Assembly: GCF_001667115.1 (NCBI RefSeq) | Contig: NZ_LZIJ01000166.1 | Location: forward strand, 1 to 51,397 | Direction: 5' to 3' | Origin: Mycobacterium sp. 852002-51163_SCH5372311 | Lineage (GTDB): Bacteria > Actinomycetota > Actinomycetes > Mycobacteriales > Mycobacteriaceae | Length of the DNA: 51,397 nt | Shown here: one piece after another, positions 7,839 to 16,188 of the stretch | Position numbering within the stretch: the stretch's first letter is position 1 | How the letters are laid out: each line of letters begins with the position of its first letter | Made by a program: the position numbers and the translations under genes | Notes under the pieces: generated by a model | What the model was told of the DNA's origin: nothing | Database searches by the model: none | What the model saw: only the letters and a program-made list of their open reading frames with translations

Positions 7839-8794
7839 CCGGACCAGAATCCGAGACCCAGGATCCCAACGCCCGCCCAGTCTCCGTGGCCGAACTGCTC
7901 GCCAGAAACGGCACCCTCGGCGCTCCGGCTGTCACCCGGCGCCGGCGCCGTCGACGCGGCGACAGCGACGCGGTATCGGTCGCCGAGCTCACCGGTGAGA
8001 TCCCGATCGTCGACGACGAGGTCGACGAGGCGCCGAAAGAGGTCGGACCCGTCGCCTCCGAAGAAGAAGTCGCAACAGAAGCCGAACCCGGTGAAGACAC
8101 CGGGTACTGGTCTGAGCCCGAACCGCGCTGGCCCAAGTCTCCGCCGCAGGCCAAGCGCACCGGACCGGAGCGCAGTGCCTACCCCCGGCCGCTGCCCCAC
8201 GGCGACGAAGCCGAGCGACCCGGAGACCAGCCCGGCGTTCAGTCCGGTGCCGAGGGAATGAGCCCGGACCCGATCGGGCACTACGGCGACATGCCGGTAG
8301 ACGTGATGGACTCCGAGGTCAGCGAGGTCGAACCGGCCACCGAGGACTCCGCGTACGTCCGTTCGTACCTGCAGGCGCCCGAGGGGACGCTGTTCGGTGG
8401 CCAGACGCTGGCCGACGAGCTGGCTCGCCGGCGCGGTGACGAGGCCGCCGCAGAAGCAGAGGCACCGCCGGAGGATTTCGACGACGACCTCGAGGAGGCC
8501 CCTGAGGGCCGGCGGCCGCACGCCAGACTCGAGGCGCTGTGGCACGGCACCGTAGTGGTTTTGCAGTCGATTCTGGCCGTGGCGTTCGGCGCCGGACTGT
8601 TCATCGCCTTCGACCAGCTCTGGCGGTGGAACAGCGTTGTGACGCTGGTCCTGTCGGTGCTGGTCATTCTCGGCCTGGTGGTCGGCGTGCGGGTAGTTCG
8701 CAAGACCGAGGACATCGCCAGCACGTTGATCGCGGTTGCGGTCGGGGCGCTGATCACCTGGGGACCGTTGGTGCTCTCCTTGCAAACGGGCTAG
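7835..8794 (+). CDS. Conserved membrane protein with long acidic cytosolic N-terminus (Rv0497-like)
   Basis: 319 residues. The first ~230 are hydrophilic and low in complexity: a basic patch (RRRRRRG near 30), then many Glu, Asp and Pro. Three hydrophobic segments follow near the C-terminus (about 237-255, 262-281 and 297-313), ending in LVLSLQTG. The start overlaps the ppx1 stop. The N-terminus begins with a block (VSVAELLARNGT) that recurs as VSVAELTGEIP, suggesting a repeated short binding motif. Rv0497 has no assigned function; position suggests a link to polyphosphate or stress signalling, which is inference. Confidence 0.8.
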   Translation: MTGPESETQDPNARPVSVAELLARNGTLGAPAVTRRRRRRRGDSDAVSVAELTGEIPIVDDEVDEAPKEVGPVASEEEVATEAEPGEDTGYWSEPEPRWPKSPPQAKRTGPERSAYPRPLPHGDEAERPGDQPGVQSGAEGMSPDPIGHYGDMPVDVMDSEVSEVEPATEDSAYVRSYLQAPEGTLFGGQTLADELARRRGDEAAAEAEAPPEDFDDDLEEAPEGRRPHARLEALWHGTVVVLQSILAVAFGAGLFIAFDQLWRWNSVVTLVLSVLVILGLVVGVRVVRKTEDIASTLIAVAVGALITWGPLVLSLQTG

Positions 8795-8810
8795 GGGTCA
8801 CCCGGAGATA

Positions 8811-9653
8811 GTGCGCCCAGCAATCAAAGTCGGCTTGTCGACGGCCTCGGTCTACCCTTTGCGGGCCGAGGCCGCGTTCGAGTATGCCGACAGGCTCGGC
8901 TATGACGGGGTCGAGCTGATGGTGTGGAGCGAATCGGTCAGCCAGGACATCGACGCCGTCGAGGAGCTGTCACAGCGCTACCAGGTGCCGGTGCTTTCGG
9001 TGCATGCCCCCTGCCTGCTGATTTCGCAGCGGGTGTGGGGTTCCAACCCGATCAACAAGCTGGAACGCAGTGTGCAGGCAGCCGAGCAACTGGGTGCGCA
9101 GACCGTGGTCGTGCATCCGCCGTTCCGTTGGCAACGGCGCTACGCCGAGGGATTCCGCGAACAGGTTGCCGCCCTGGAAGCGTCCAGCCAGGTGATGGTG
9201 GCGGTGGAAAACATGTTCCCGTTCCGGGCCGACCGGTTTTTCGGCCTTGACCAGTCCCGGGAACGGATGCGCCGGCGCGGCGGTGGTCCCGGTCCGGCGA
9301 TTTCGGCGTTCGCGCCGTCCTACGATCCGCTGGACGGCAACCACGCGCACTACACGCTGGACCTGTCGCACACCTCGACCGCCGGCAGCGATGCGCTGGA
9401 AATGGCCCGCCGGATGGGTTCAGGGCTGGTCCATCTGCACTTGTGCGACGGCAGCGGCCTGCCCGCAGACGAGCATCTGGTGCCCGGGCGCGGCACCCAA
9501 CCGACCGCCGAGGTGTGCCAGCTGCTGGCCACCGGGAAATTCGCCGGCCATGTCGTGCTGGAGGTGTCCACGTCGAGCGCGCGTTCGGCCAATGAGCGCG
9601 AAGACATGCTGGCGGAGTCGCTGCAATTCGCCCGTACCCACCTGCTGCGCTGA
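8811..9653 (+). CDS. Sugar phosphate isomerase/epimerase-like TIM-barrel protein (Rv0498-like)
   Basis: 280 residues from GTG 8811. The pattern is that of the xylose-isomerase-like / AP-endonuclease-2 barrel: a strand with GLSTASVYP, GYDGVELMVW at the second strand, VLSVHAPC, TVVVHPPF, VAVENMF, then TLDLSHTSTAG, GLVHLHLCDG and GHVVLEVSTSS. His, Glu and Asp residues at strand ends (VHP, VEN, LDLSH, HLHLCD, LEVS) match the family's metal site. Substrate unknown. It follows the membrane protein gene by 16 bases and precedes the thioesterase-like gene by one base, so one operon. Confidence 0.85.
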   Translation: MRPAIKVGLSTASVYPLRAEAAFEYADRLGYDGVELMVWSESVSQDIDAVEELSQRYQVPVLSVHAPCLLISQRVWGSNPINKLERSVQAAEQLGAQTVVVHPPFRWQRRYAEGFREQVAALEASSQVMVAVENMFPFRADRFFGLDQSRERMRRRGGGPGPAISAFAPSYDPLDGNHAHYTLDLSHTSTAGSDALEMARRMGSGLVHLHLCDGSGLPADEHLVPGRGTQPTAEVCQLLATGKFAGHVVLEVSTSSARSANEREDMLAESLQFARTHLLR

Positions 9654-9654
9654 T

Positions 9655-10530
9655 ATGGACGCATTGTTCACCAGCGCAATGGCCTTGCGCGAGATCCAGG
9701 CTGACGGGGACGACCCGGTGTATGAGGGCGAGCTGAACCAGCACTGGACCATCGGGCCCAAGGTGCACGGCGGCGCCATGGTGGCGTTGTGCGCCAACGC
9801 CGCCCGCACTGCCTACGCAGATGGTCTTCGTGGCGATCGCGAGCACGGCGAAGCCGGGCGAAGCGGGTCGCCACCATCAGGACAGCCGGTCGCGGTCTCG
9901 GCGAACTTCCTGCGAGCGCCCGATCCCGGCGCGATGCGCCTGGTCACGTCGATCCGCAAGCGGGGCCGGCGGATCAGCGTCGTCGACGTCGAACTGACCC
10001 AGGACGGTCGGACCGCGGTGCACGCCGTGGTCACCCTGGGTGAGCCGGAGCATCGGCACGCGCCCTTGCTGTCGGCAAACCCTGTCATTGACCTGATGGC
10101 CCCGGAACCGCCCGACGGCGTGGCACCGATAGGGCCGGGGCACCCGCTGGCCGGCCTGGTGCATCTGGGTGCCGGCTGCGACATCCGGCCGCTGCTGTCG
10201 ACGCTGAGCCCGGCCCGCGATGGCAGACCGCCGGTGATCCAGATGTGGGCCCGCCCCCGCGACATCGCGCCGGACGCGCTGTTTGCCCTGCTGTGCGGAG
10301 ATCTCTCGGCGCCCGTCACGTTCGCGGTGGACCGCACCGGCTGGGCGCCCACCGTTCAGTTCACCGCGCTGCTGCGCGGCCTGCCGGCAGACGGGTGGCT
10401 GCGGGTGATGTGCACCTGTACCGAGATCGGGCAGGAGTGGTTCGACGAGGACCACACCGTCGTCGACAGCGCGGGCCGCCTGGTGCTGCAGTCACGCCAA
10501 CTGGCGATGGTGCCCGAGAAACCCCGGTAG
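9655..10530 (+). CDS. Acyl-CoA thioesterase-like (hot-dog fold) protein (Rv0499-like)
   Basis: 291 residues from ATG 9655, one base after the preceding stop. It looks like a two-module TesB-type thioesterase: NQHWTIGPKVHGGAMVALC is the N-terminal hot-dog helix region, SANFLRAPDPG and RRISVVDVELTQDGR fit its strands, and the second module runs from about residue 160 with WARPRDIAPDALFALLCGD. Expected to hydrolyse acyl-CoA or bind acyl groups. Rv0499 is annotated only as conserved hypothetical; the fold call is mine by pattern. Middle gene of the ppx1 to proC run. Confidence 0.75.
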   Translation: MDALFTSAMALREIQADGDDPVYEGELNQHWTIGPKVHGGAMVALCANAARTAYADGLRGDREHGEAGRSGSPPSGQPVAVSANFLRAPDPGAMRLVTSIRKRGRRISVVDVELTQDGRTAVHAVVTLGEPEHRHAPLLSANPVIDLMAPEPPDGVAPIGPGHPLAGLVHLGAGCDIRPLLSTLSPARDGRPPVIQMWARPRDIAPDALFALLCGDLSAPVTFAVDRTGWAPTVQFTALLRGLPADGWLRVMCTCTEIGQEWFDEDHTVVDSAGRLVLQSRQLAMVPEKPR

Positions 10531-10554
10531 CGCGAACAAACCCCGCTGTCTGGA

Positions 10555-11436
10555 ATGCTTTCCGGCATGGCAAGGATCGCGATCGTCGGTGGCGGCAACA
10601 TCGGCGAGGCATTGCTGTCGGGTCTGCTGCGTGCGGGGCGACAGGTCAAAGACCTGGTGGTGGCCGAACGGATGCCCGATCGCGCCAAGTACCTGGCGGA
10701 TACCTATTCGGTGTTGATCACGTCGGTCTCCGAGGCCGTCGAGAACGCGACGTTCGTCGTCGTCGCGGTGAAGCCGGCCGACGTCGAGGTGGTGATCGGG
10801 GACCTGGCCCGTGCCGCAGCCGAGAACGACGGCGTCGAGCAGGTCTTCGTCACCGTGGCGGCTGGCATCTCGATTTCCTACTTCGAATCCAAACTGCCGG
10901 CCGGCACACCGGTGATCAGGGCGATGCCCAACGCCGCGGCGTTGGTGGCCGCCGGGGTAACGGCGCTGGCCAAGGGCCGCTTCGTTACCACTGAGCAGCT
11001 GGAGGAGGTATCCGCCCTGTTCGATGCCGTTGGCGGCGTGCTGACCGTGCCGGAGGCGCAGCTGGACGCTGTGACCGCGGTGTCGGGCTCCGGACCGGCG
11101 TACTTCTTCTTGATGGTCGAAGCCCTGGTGGACGCCGGAGTCGCAGCGGGCCTGAGCCGGCACGTGGCCGCCGACCTGACCGCCCAGACGATGGCGGGGT
11201 CGGCCGCGATGCTGCTGGAAAGGATGGAACAAGGCCGGCGGATGGCCGACACCGAGCCGTCGGGAATGCAGGCCGATACCACGGCGGCACAGCTGCGGGC
11301 GACGGTTACCTCGCCCGGCGGGACCACCGCCGCTGCGCTGCGCGAACTCGAACGCGGCGGCTTACGGGCCACCGTCGACGCGGCCGTGCAGGCCGCCAAA
11401 ACCCGGTCTGAGCAGCTAAGAATTACATCGGAATAA
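10555..11436 (+). CDS. proC: Pyrroline-5-carboxylate reductase
   Basis: 293 residues. It catalyses the last step of proline synthesis, NAD(P)H-dependent reduction of pyrroline-5-carboxylate. The Rossmann motif IAIVGGGNIGEALL is at residues 8-21, VAVKPADVE and RAMPNAAALVAAGVTAL follow, and the family signature AVSGSGPAYFF sits near 180 with the C-terminal PGGTTAAALREL (residue ~255). Start ATG 10555 matches the M. tuberculosis protein; ATG 10567 is the alternative. The gene is 24 bases after the thioesterase-like gene. Confidence 0.96.
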   Translation: MLSGMARIAIVGGGNIGEALLSGLLRAGRQVKDLVVAERMPDRAKYLADTYSVLITSVSEAVENATFVVVAVKPADVEVVIGDLARAAAENDGVEQVFVTVAAGISISYFESKLPAGTPVIRAMPNAAALVAAGVTALAKGRFVTTEQLEEVSALFDAVGGVLTVPEAQLDAVTAVSGSGPAYFFLMVEALVDAGVAAGLSRHVAADLTAQTMAGSAAMLLERMEQGRRMADTEPSGMQADTTAAQLRATVTSPGGTTAAALRELERGGLRATVDAAVQAAKTRSEQLRITSE

Positions 11437-11575
11437 TTCAAGAATTTTGAACTGATTATCCCCCACCAGTACCAGTAACCCCACTAGTCCCGCTATTCTC
11501 CTCTTGGTAAGCACGTGTTGGTGCCAGCGGTGGGGAAGCCGCTGGGATGCGCGTGCCTGACACGATTGGGTTGCG

Positions 11576-11827
11576 ATGACGTCTACGAACGGGCCATCGG
11601 CTGGCGGAAAATCGGCGCGCGACACCGGTTCCGTCGACGGCCAGCAGGCCAGGACGCAATTTCTCACCGTGGCCGAGGTGGCGGCGCTGATGCGGGTCTC
11701 CAAGATGACGGTCTACCGGCTGGTGCACAACGGCGAACTGCCTGCGGTTCGCGTTGGGCGGTCCTTCCGGGTACACGCCAAGGCCGTCCACGACATGCTG
11801 GAGACCTCGTACTTCGACGCCGGATAG
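11576..11827 (+). CDS. Excisionase-family helix-turn-helix DNA-binding protein (Rv0500A-like)
   Basis: 83 residues. After a 28-residue flexible, Ser/Gly-rich lead there is a MerR/Xis-type winged helix: FLTVAEVAALMRVSKMTVYR, then LVHNGELPAVRVGRSFRVH, the classic excisionase-like motif. It is conserved as Rv0500A next to proC in mycobacteria and is not beside an integrase, so it is more likely a chromosomal regulator or nucleoid protein than a phage relic. Targets unknown. The 3' end contains a tandem 11-bp repeat that includes the stop codon. Confidence 0.85.
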   Translation: MTSTNGPSAGGKSARDTGSVDGQQARTQFLTVAEVAALMRVSKMTVYRLVHNGELPAVRVGRSFRVHAKAVHDMLETSYFDAG

Positions 11828-11857
11828 ACGCCGGATAGACGCCGGGTAGACGCCGGC
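11816..11857 (+). repeat. Tandem 11-bp repeat across a stop codon
   Basis: GACGCCGGATA is repeated at 11816 and 11827, then GACGCCGGGTA at 11838 and a partial GACGCCGGCC at 11849. The TAG in the first unit ends the HTH gene. It looks like a recent slippage array. Confidence 0.8.
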
Positions 11858-12028
11858 CAGCTCGCCGCGTACTCCTGCAGGGGGGCGAGCCTGGGCCAGG
11901 CCGCCTGGCAATCAGCCACGACATAGCGGGTTCCGGGCGTACTGAGTCGTTCGGGGTCTGCTGTCGGGTTGAGTGTGTACTGGTGGCGTTCGGGGTGAGG
12001 GTAGGGCGGGAATCGGCGGGTGAATTCC

Positions 12029-12081
12029 GCTCAGGATTCACGCGGAAAGCCCAGGGTTCACTCCCAAAGCCCAGGATTCAC
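12029..12081 (+). repeat. 20-bp-period repeat, locus 1
   Basis: GCTCAGGATTCAC (12029), GCCCAGGGTTCAC (12049) and GCCCAGGATTCAC (12069) are spaced exactly 20 bases apart, with CAAAGC-like linkers; a decayed fourth core starts near 12087. The 433-base gap from 11828 to 12260 between the HTH gene and bS22 holds this array, the tandem repeat at its left edge and no other gene I can support. The same core recurs near 45.4 kb. Confidence 0.75.
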
Positions 12082-12260
12082 ACCAAGCCCAGTAATACGC
12101 GCTCACCAACCTGCGCGACTACCGGCGGAGACCCAGGTCGCTGCCCCACCGCCGCGGTCATCCTGGCTGCCGGTTTGGCGTTCCGCGCGGCCGGCCGGGT
12201 AAAGTGGCGGCGTCCTTTTGTAGTCATCATTGATCAGCGGCGTGTCGGATAGCGGAGTTC

Positions 12261-12362
12261 ATGGGTTCAGTAATCAAGAAGCGGCGCAAGCGTATGTCCA
12301 AGAAAAAGCACCGCAAGCTGCTGCGTCGCACCCGGGTGCAGCGCAGAAAACTCGGCAAGTAG
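12261..12362 (+). CDS. Small ribosomal subunit protein bS22 (Rv0500B-like)
   Basis: 33 residues, starting [19 protein letters not shown] and ending RRKLGK; more than half the residues are Lys or Arg. This matches the tiny actinobacterial protein found in the small subunit of the M. smegmatis ribosome and called bS22 (AURKAIP1/COX24-like domain). It should bind 16S rRNA near the decoding side. It stands alone between the repeat array and galE2. A GGAG at 12253-12256 lies a few bases before the ATG and could act as ribosome binding site. Confidence 0.93.
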
Positions 12363-12428
12363 ACCCAGACGCGCTGACCGTCACCCGACCGTAACGCCAC
12401 TGTTTCGCTCGGAAGCTAGGCTGTCTGG

Positions 12429-13544
12429 GTGGATTCGTCGATCGGGGACGGTGGCGGCACCAGCGACACCGTGCATTACCCCAAAGTCGTGCTGGTCACC
12501 GGCGCGTGCCGGTTTCTGGGTGGCTACCTGACCGCCCGGCTCGCGCAGAATCCGTTGATCAACGGTGTCATCGCGGTGGATGCGATCGCGCCGAGCAAAG
12601 ACATGCTGCGCCGGATGGGCCGCGCCGAGTTCGTCCGCGCCGACATTCGTAATCCATTTATCGCCAAGGTGATTCGAAACGGCGACGTCGACACCGTGGT
12701 GCATGCGGCGGCGGCGTCGTACGCGCCGCGCTCCGGCGGCAGCGCAGCGTTGAAGGAACTCAACGTGATGGGCGCGATGCAACTGTTCGCGGCCTGTCAG
12801 AAAGCGCCGTCAGTGCGCCGCGTCGTGCTGAAGTCCACCTCTGAGGTCTACGGGTCGACCGCCCACGACCCGGTGATGTTCACCGAGGACAGCACCAGTC
12901 GCCGGCCGTTCCGCGAGGGTTTTGCCAAGGACAGTCTCGATATCGAGGGCTACGTGCGCGGACTGGGCCGGCGCCGGCCCGACATCGCAGTGACAATTCT
13001 GCGGCTGGCCAACATGATTGGGCCCGCGATGGACACCACGTTGTCGCGGTATCTGGCCGGTCCGTTGGTCCCGACGATGTTCGGCCGCGACGCGCGATTG
13101 CAGTTGCTGCACGAGCAGGATGCGCTGGGCGCGCTGGAGCGCGCGGCGATGGCGGGCAAGGCCGGTACGTTCAACATCGGGGCCGACGGGGTCATCATGC
13201 TGTCGCAGGCGATCCGCCGTGCCGGCCGAATTCCGGTGCCAGTACCCGGGTTTGGCGTTTGGATCCTGGATTCGCTGAGGCGGGCCAACCATTACACCGA
13301 GATCAATCGCGAGCAGTTCGACTACCTGAGTTACGGCAGGGTGATGGACACCAGCAGGATGCGTTCCGAACTCGGCTACCAACCGAAATGGACGACGGCC
13401 GAAGCGTTCGACGATTACGTTCGCGGCCGTGGCTTGACTCCCATAATCGACCCTGATCGGGTACGCTCTCTGGAAGGTCGTGCCGTCGCGTTGGCGCAGC
13501 GCTGGGGTAGCCGAAATCCAATTCCATGGGGTGGAGTTAGGTAG
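12429..13544 (+). CDS. galE2: NAD-dependent epimerase/dehydratase-like protein (GalE2)
   Basis: 371 residues from GTG 12429; matches Rv0501. It has the fold of an extended SDR: strand-loop VVLVTGACRFLGG at 19-31, VDTVVHAAAASYAP near 96, LKSTSEVYG near 136 and ILRLANMIGP near 192. Two things are unusual. The nucleotide motif TGxxGxxG has Arg at the second Gly, and where other members have YxxxK the sequence reads GFAKDSLDIE, with no Tyr/Lys pair. The name galE2 is by homology only; UDP-galactose epimerase activity looks doubtful, and a binding or regulatory role is possible. Followed six bases later by the acyltransferase gene. Confidence 0.85.
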   Translation: MDSSIGDGGGTSDTVHYPKVVLVTGACRFLGGYLTARLAQNPLINGVIAVDAIAPSKDMLRRMGRAEFVRADIRNPFIAKVIRNGDVDTVVHAAAASYAPRSGGSAALKELNVMGAMQLFAACQKAPSVRRVVLKSTSEVYGSTAHDPVMFTEDSTSRRPFREGFAKDSLDIEGYVRGLGRRRPDIAVTILRLANMIGPAMDTTLSRYLAGPLVPTMFGRDARLQLLHEQDALGALERAAMAGKAGTFNIGADGVIMLSQAIRRAGRIPVPVPGFGVWILDSLRRANHYTEINREQFDYLSYGRVMDTSRMRSELGYQPKWTTAEAFDDYVRGRGLTPIIDPDRVRSLEGRAVALAQRWGSRNPIPWGGVR

Positions 13545-13549
13545 ATATC

Positions 13550-14620
13550 GTGGCGGGTGAATCCAGAGCGAATGTCATTCCACTGCATAGTAATCGGGGC
13601 AGGATAGCGGCGCGGAAGCGTGCGGATCAACGGGCCGAGACGTCCCGTCAGCACCCCTCGTTACTCTCCGATCCGCGGGGCCGCGCATCGGCCGAACAGA
13701 TCGCCGCGGTGGTCCGTGAAATCGACGATCATCGGCGCGCCGCCGCCGGAACTTCCGGGTCCGCGGAGTCGCCGCTGAACGAGCTCGCTCAGCGCGTCGC
13801 CTCGGTCGCCGGGTTCTTCCGCCAGCGGCTGACCGGCGACTACAGCGTCGACGAATTCGGCTTCGATCCACATTTCAACGACGCCATCGTCCGGCCCTTG
13901 CTGAGATTCTTCTTCAAGTCGTGGTTCCGGGTGGAAGTCAGCGGCGTCGAGCACCTCCCGGCCGAGGGCGCCGCGCTGGTGGTGGCCAACCACGCCGGGG
14001 TATTGCCGTTCGACGGTCTAATGCTGTCGGTGGCGGTTCACGACGAGCACCCCGCGCAGCGGGACCTGCGGCTGCTGGCCGCCGACATGGTGTTCGACCT
14101 ACCGGTGATCGGCGAGACTGCCCGGAAAGCGGGCCACACCATGGCCTGCACGACGGATGCGCACCGGTTGCTGGCCTCCGGCGAGCTCACGGCAGTGTTC
14201 CCGGAGGGGTACAAGGGCCTGGGGAAACGCTTCGAGGACCGCTACCGGCTGCAACGGTTCGGTCGCGGCGGCTTCGTATCGGCCGCGCTGCGCACCAAGG
14301 CGCCGATCGTGCCGTGTTCGATCATCGGCTCCGAGGAGATCTACCCGATGGTGGCCGACGTCAAGCTGCTGGCGCGGCTGTTCGGCCTGCCGTACTTCCC
14401 GGTGACCCCGCTGTTCCCGCTGGCCGGCCCGGCGGGCCTGGTCCCGTTGCCGTCGAAATGGCGCATCGCGTTCGGCGAGCCGATCCACACCGCTGACTAT
14501 GCGGCCACCGACGCCGACGACCCGATGGTCACCTTCGAGCTCACCGACCAGGTCCGCGAGACGATCCAGCAGACGCTGTACCGGCTCCTGGCCGGGCGCC
14601 GCAACGTCTTCTTGGGCTGA
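13550..14620 (+). CDS. PlsC-type lysophospholipid acyltransferase family protein (Rv0502-like)
   Basis: 356 residues from GTG 13550. The first ~120 residues are basic and then helical; the acyltransferase domain starts at about 125 with VEVSGVEHLP, followed by VVANHAGVLPFDG (the His/Asp catalytic block, spaced H-x6-D rather than the common H-x4-D) and the glycerophosphate-binding block AVFPEGYKGLGK. A third block RTKAPIVPCSIIG and the end WRIAFGEPIH complete the family pattern. Expected to transfer acyl chains to a lysolipid at the inner membrane face. It shares a transcript with galE2 and ends at a bidirectional terminator facing cmaA2. Confidence 0.88.
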   Translation: MAGESRANVIPLHSNRGRIAARKRADQRAETSRQHPSLLSDPRGRASAEQIAAVVREIDDHRRAAAGTSGSAESPLNELAQRVASVAGFFRQRLTGDYSVDEFGFDPHFNDAIVRPLLRFFFKSWFRVEVSGVEHLPAEGAALVVANHAGVLPFDGLMLSVAVHDEHPAQRDLRLLAADMVFDLPVIGETARKAGHTMACTTDAHRLLASGELTAVFPEGYKGLGKRFEDRYRLQRFGRGGFVSAALRTKAPIVPCSIIGSEEIYPMVADVKLLARLFGLPYFPVTPLFPLAGPAGLVPLPSKWRIAFGEPIHTADYAATDADDPMVTFELTDQVRETIQQTLYRLLAGRRNVFLG

Positions 14621-14651
14621 GGCTTTCGCGTCTTCAGGATCGCCAGCCACG

Positions 14652-14694
14652 AAAACGCCCCGGGCTCGGGCTATCCCGAGCACCGGGGCGTTTT
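14652..14694. terminator. Bidirectional intrinsic terminator
   Basis: A 43-base hairpin: AAAACGCCCCGG pairs with CCGGGGCGTTTT, with an inner CTCGGG-CTAT-CCCGAG stem. A runs on the left and T runs on the right make it suitable for both the plus-strand acyltransferase transcript and the minus-strand cmaA2 transcript. Confidence 0.85.
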
Positions 14695-14710
14695 GCGTAG
14701 CGGCCGCTAC

Positions 14711-15616
14711 TTACTTCTCCATGGTGAACTGGCACACGTTGGTGTAGCCGTCGCGGAACAGCTCCGCGCAGCCGCGCAAGTAGTGCATGTAGGTGTCGAA
14801 GACCTTCTCGCCCTGCAGCTCGATGGCCTCGTCCCGGTGCGCTTCCAGCTTGTCGGCCCACGCGGTCAGCGTCGGCACGTAATGCTCGCCGATGAAGTGG
14901 TGGCGGGTGATGTTGAATCCGGCCGCCGTGGCGTACTCGTCGACCATGTTGACCTGGGGCAGTTTTCCGCCGGGGAAGATTTCCTTGAGGATGAACGAGA
15001 TGAAGCGCAACAGCTTCATCGTCGGCTTCAGGCCCATCTTCTCGCCCTCTTCGGCGGACGGCACCACGATGGAGTGCAGCAACATCACGCCGTCGTCGGG
15101 CAGCAGGTCGTAGTACTTCTTGAAGAAGGTGGCGTAGCGCTCATATCCGGCGTCGCCGGCGCCGTCGGCGAAGTGCTCGAACGCACCCAGCGATACGATC
15201 CGGTCGATCGGCTCGTCGAACAGCTCCCAGCCCTGCAGCCGGACCTCCTTGCGGCGCGGGCTGTCCATCTCGGCGAACTTCTGCTTGTCGTGCGCCAGCT
15301 GGTTCTCGCTCAGCGTCAGACCGATCACGTTGACGTCGTACTTCTCCACCGCGTGCCGCATCGTCGAGCCCCAGCCGCAGCCGATGTCGAGCAGCGTCAT
15401 GCCCGGCTGCAGCCCAAGCTTGCCCAGGGCGAGATCACGCTTGGCGCGCTGGGCTTCTTCCAGCGTCATGTCCGGACGCTCGAAGTAGGCGCAGCTGTAG
15501 GTCATCGACGGATCGAGCCAAAGCTTGAAGAATTCGTTGGAACGGTCGTAGTGGGACTGGACTTTTTCGACCGGTGGCTTCAGCTGAACGCCACTCTTTT
15601 CACCCTCTGACGTCAT
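14711..15616 (-). CDS. cmaA2: Cyclopropane mycolic acid synthase CmaA2
   Basis: 301 residues. SAM-dependent methyltransferase that forms a cyclopropane ring on mycolic acids; in M. tuberculosis CmaA2 makes the trans ring. SAM motif LLDIGCGWGSTM is at about residues 74-85, and SHYDRSNEFFKLWLD and MTYSCAYFE at the N-terminus, LGAFEHFADGAGDAGYERY in the middle and HYLRGCAELFRDGYTNVCQF at the end are characteristic. Assignment to CmaA2 rather than other paralogues rests on the N-terminal LKPPVE block and on synteny with Rv0503c. The next gene upstream, a MaoC-type dehydratase, is ten bases away. Confidence 0.93.
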   Translation of the reverse strand: MTSEGEKSGVQLKPPVEKVQSHYDRSNEFFKLWLDPSMTYSCAYFERPDMTLEEAQRAKRDLALGKLGLQPGMTLLDIGCGWGSTMRHAVEKYDVNVIGLTLSENQLAHDKQKFAEMDSPRRKEVRLQGWELFDEPIDRIVSLGAFEHFADGAGDAGYERYATFFKKYYDLLPDDGVMLLHSIVVPSAEEGEKMGLKPTMKLLRFISFILKEIFPGGKLPQVNMVDEYATAAGFNITRHHFIGEHYVPTLTAWADKLEAHRDEAIELQGEKVFDTYMHYLRGCAELFRDGYTNVCQFTMEK

Positions 15617-15626
15617 TGATCGGACC

Positions 15627-16139
15627 CTACTTTCCGGCTGATATGGATGCTATTGCGGCGACGGTTTCTTCAGCGCTCGCGTCTTGATGTGCGGCTTCCC
15701 CCAGCATCGTGACGATGCCGGTGACCACCGGTTTTCCTTCTGCATCTGTGATTTCACTACGAATTTCAGCGAGCACCGTACCGTGTGACTCGATCACCGA
15801 GTCCAGGTAGGTGTCAAAGTAGAGCCTATCGTGCGCCAGGATCGGCCGGTGGAACTTCAATTTCTGGTCGCGGTGGAAAACCCGCGCGATGTTGATCGGG
15901 ATCTTGAACTTGGTGAAGATCTCCAGCTGCACCCGTCGTCCGGCAATGGCAGCAAAGGTCAGCGGCGCCACCAGCGCGGGATACCCGGCTTCGGCCGCGG
16001 CAGCCTCCTCGAAGTGCGCCGGGTGGTCGTCCTTGACCGCAGTCGCGAACTCCCGGATTTTCTCGCGCCCGACCTCGAAGTAGTCCGGCGCCTTGTAGTT
16101 GCTGCCGATGAGTCCCTGGGCTCCCTCGGGAACTGTCAT
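15627..16139 (-). CDS. MaoC-like hot-dog dehydratase, HadA-type (Rv0504c-like)
   Basis: 170 residues from ATG 16139 (MTVPEGAQ), chosen because it matches the M. tuberculosis start; an upstream start at 16163 is open. The pattern is that of the (3R)-hydroxyacyl-ACP dehydratase subunit HadA/HadC: YFEVGREKIREFATAVKDDHP, GYPALVAPLTF and ARVFHRDQKLKFHRPILAHD, which is the region corresponding to the FAS1 dehydratase-type N-terminal hot dog. HadA/HadC-type subunits lack the catalytic Asp/His and work with HadB, so this one probably needs a partner encoded elsewhere (family knowledge). Sits between cmaA2 and serB1. Confidence 0.85.
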   Translation of the reverse strand: MTVPEGAQGLIGSNYKAPDYFEVGREKIREFATAVKDDHPAHFEEAAAAEAGYPALVAPLTFAAIAGRRVQLEIFTKFKIPINIARVFHRDQKLKFHRPILAHDRLYFDTYLDSVIESHGTVLAEIRSEITDAEGKPVVTGIVTMLGEAAHQDASAEETVAAIASISAGK

Positions 16140-16188
16140 GCCGTTGCCGCTCTCTGCTCTCAAATTAGGTGGTCAGCGGCGCAGCTTA

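Noticed and set aside
11576..11827. Prophage excision gene
   Set aside because: The HTH is excisionase-like, but there is no integrase, attachment site or phage gene nearby and the gene is in a conserved chromosomal place after proC.
11983..12252. An 89-residue frame before bS22
   Set aside because: It runs through the 20-bp repeat array, has no ribosome binding site and no conserved pattern.
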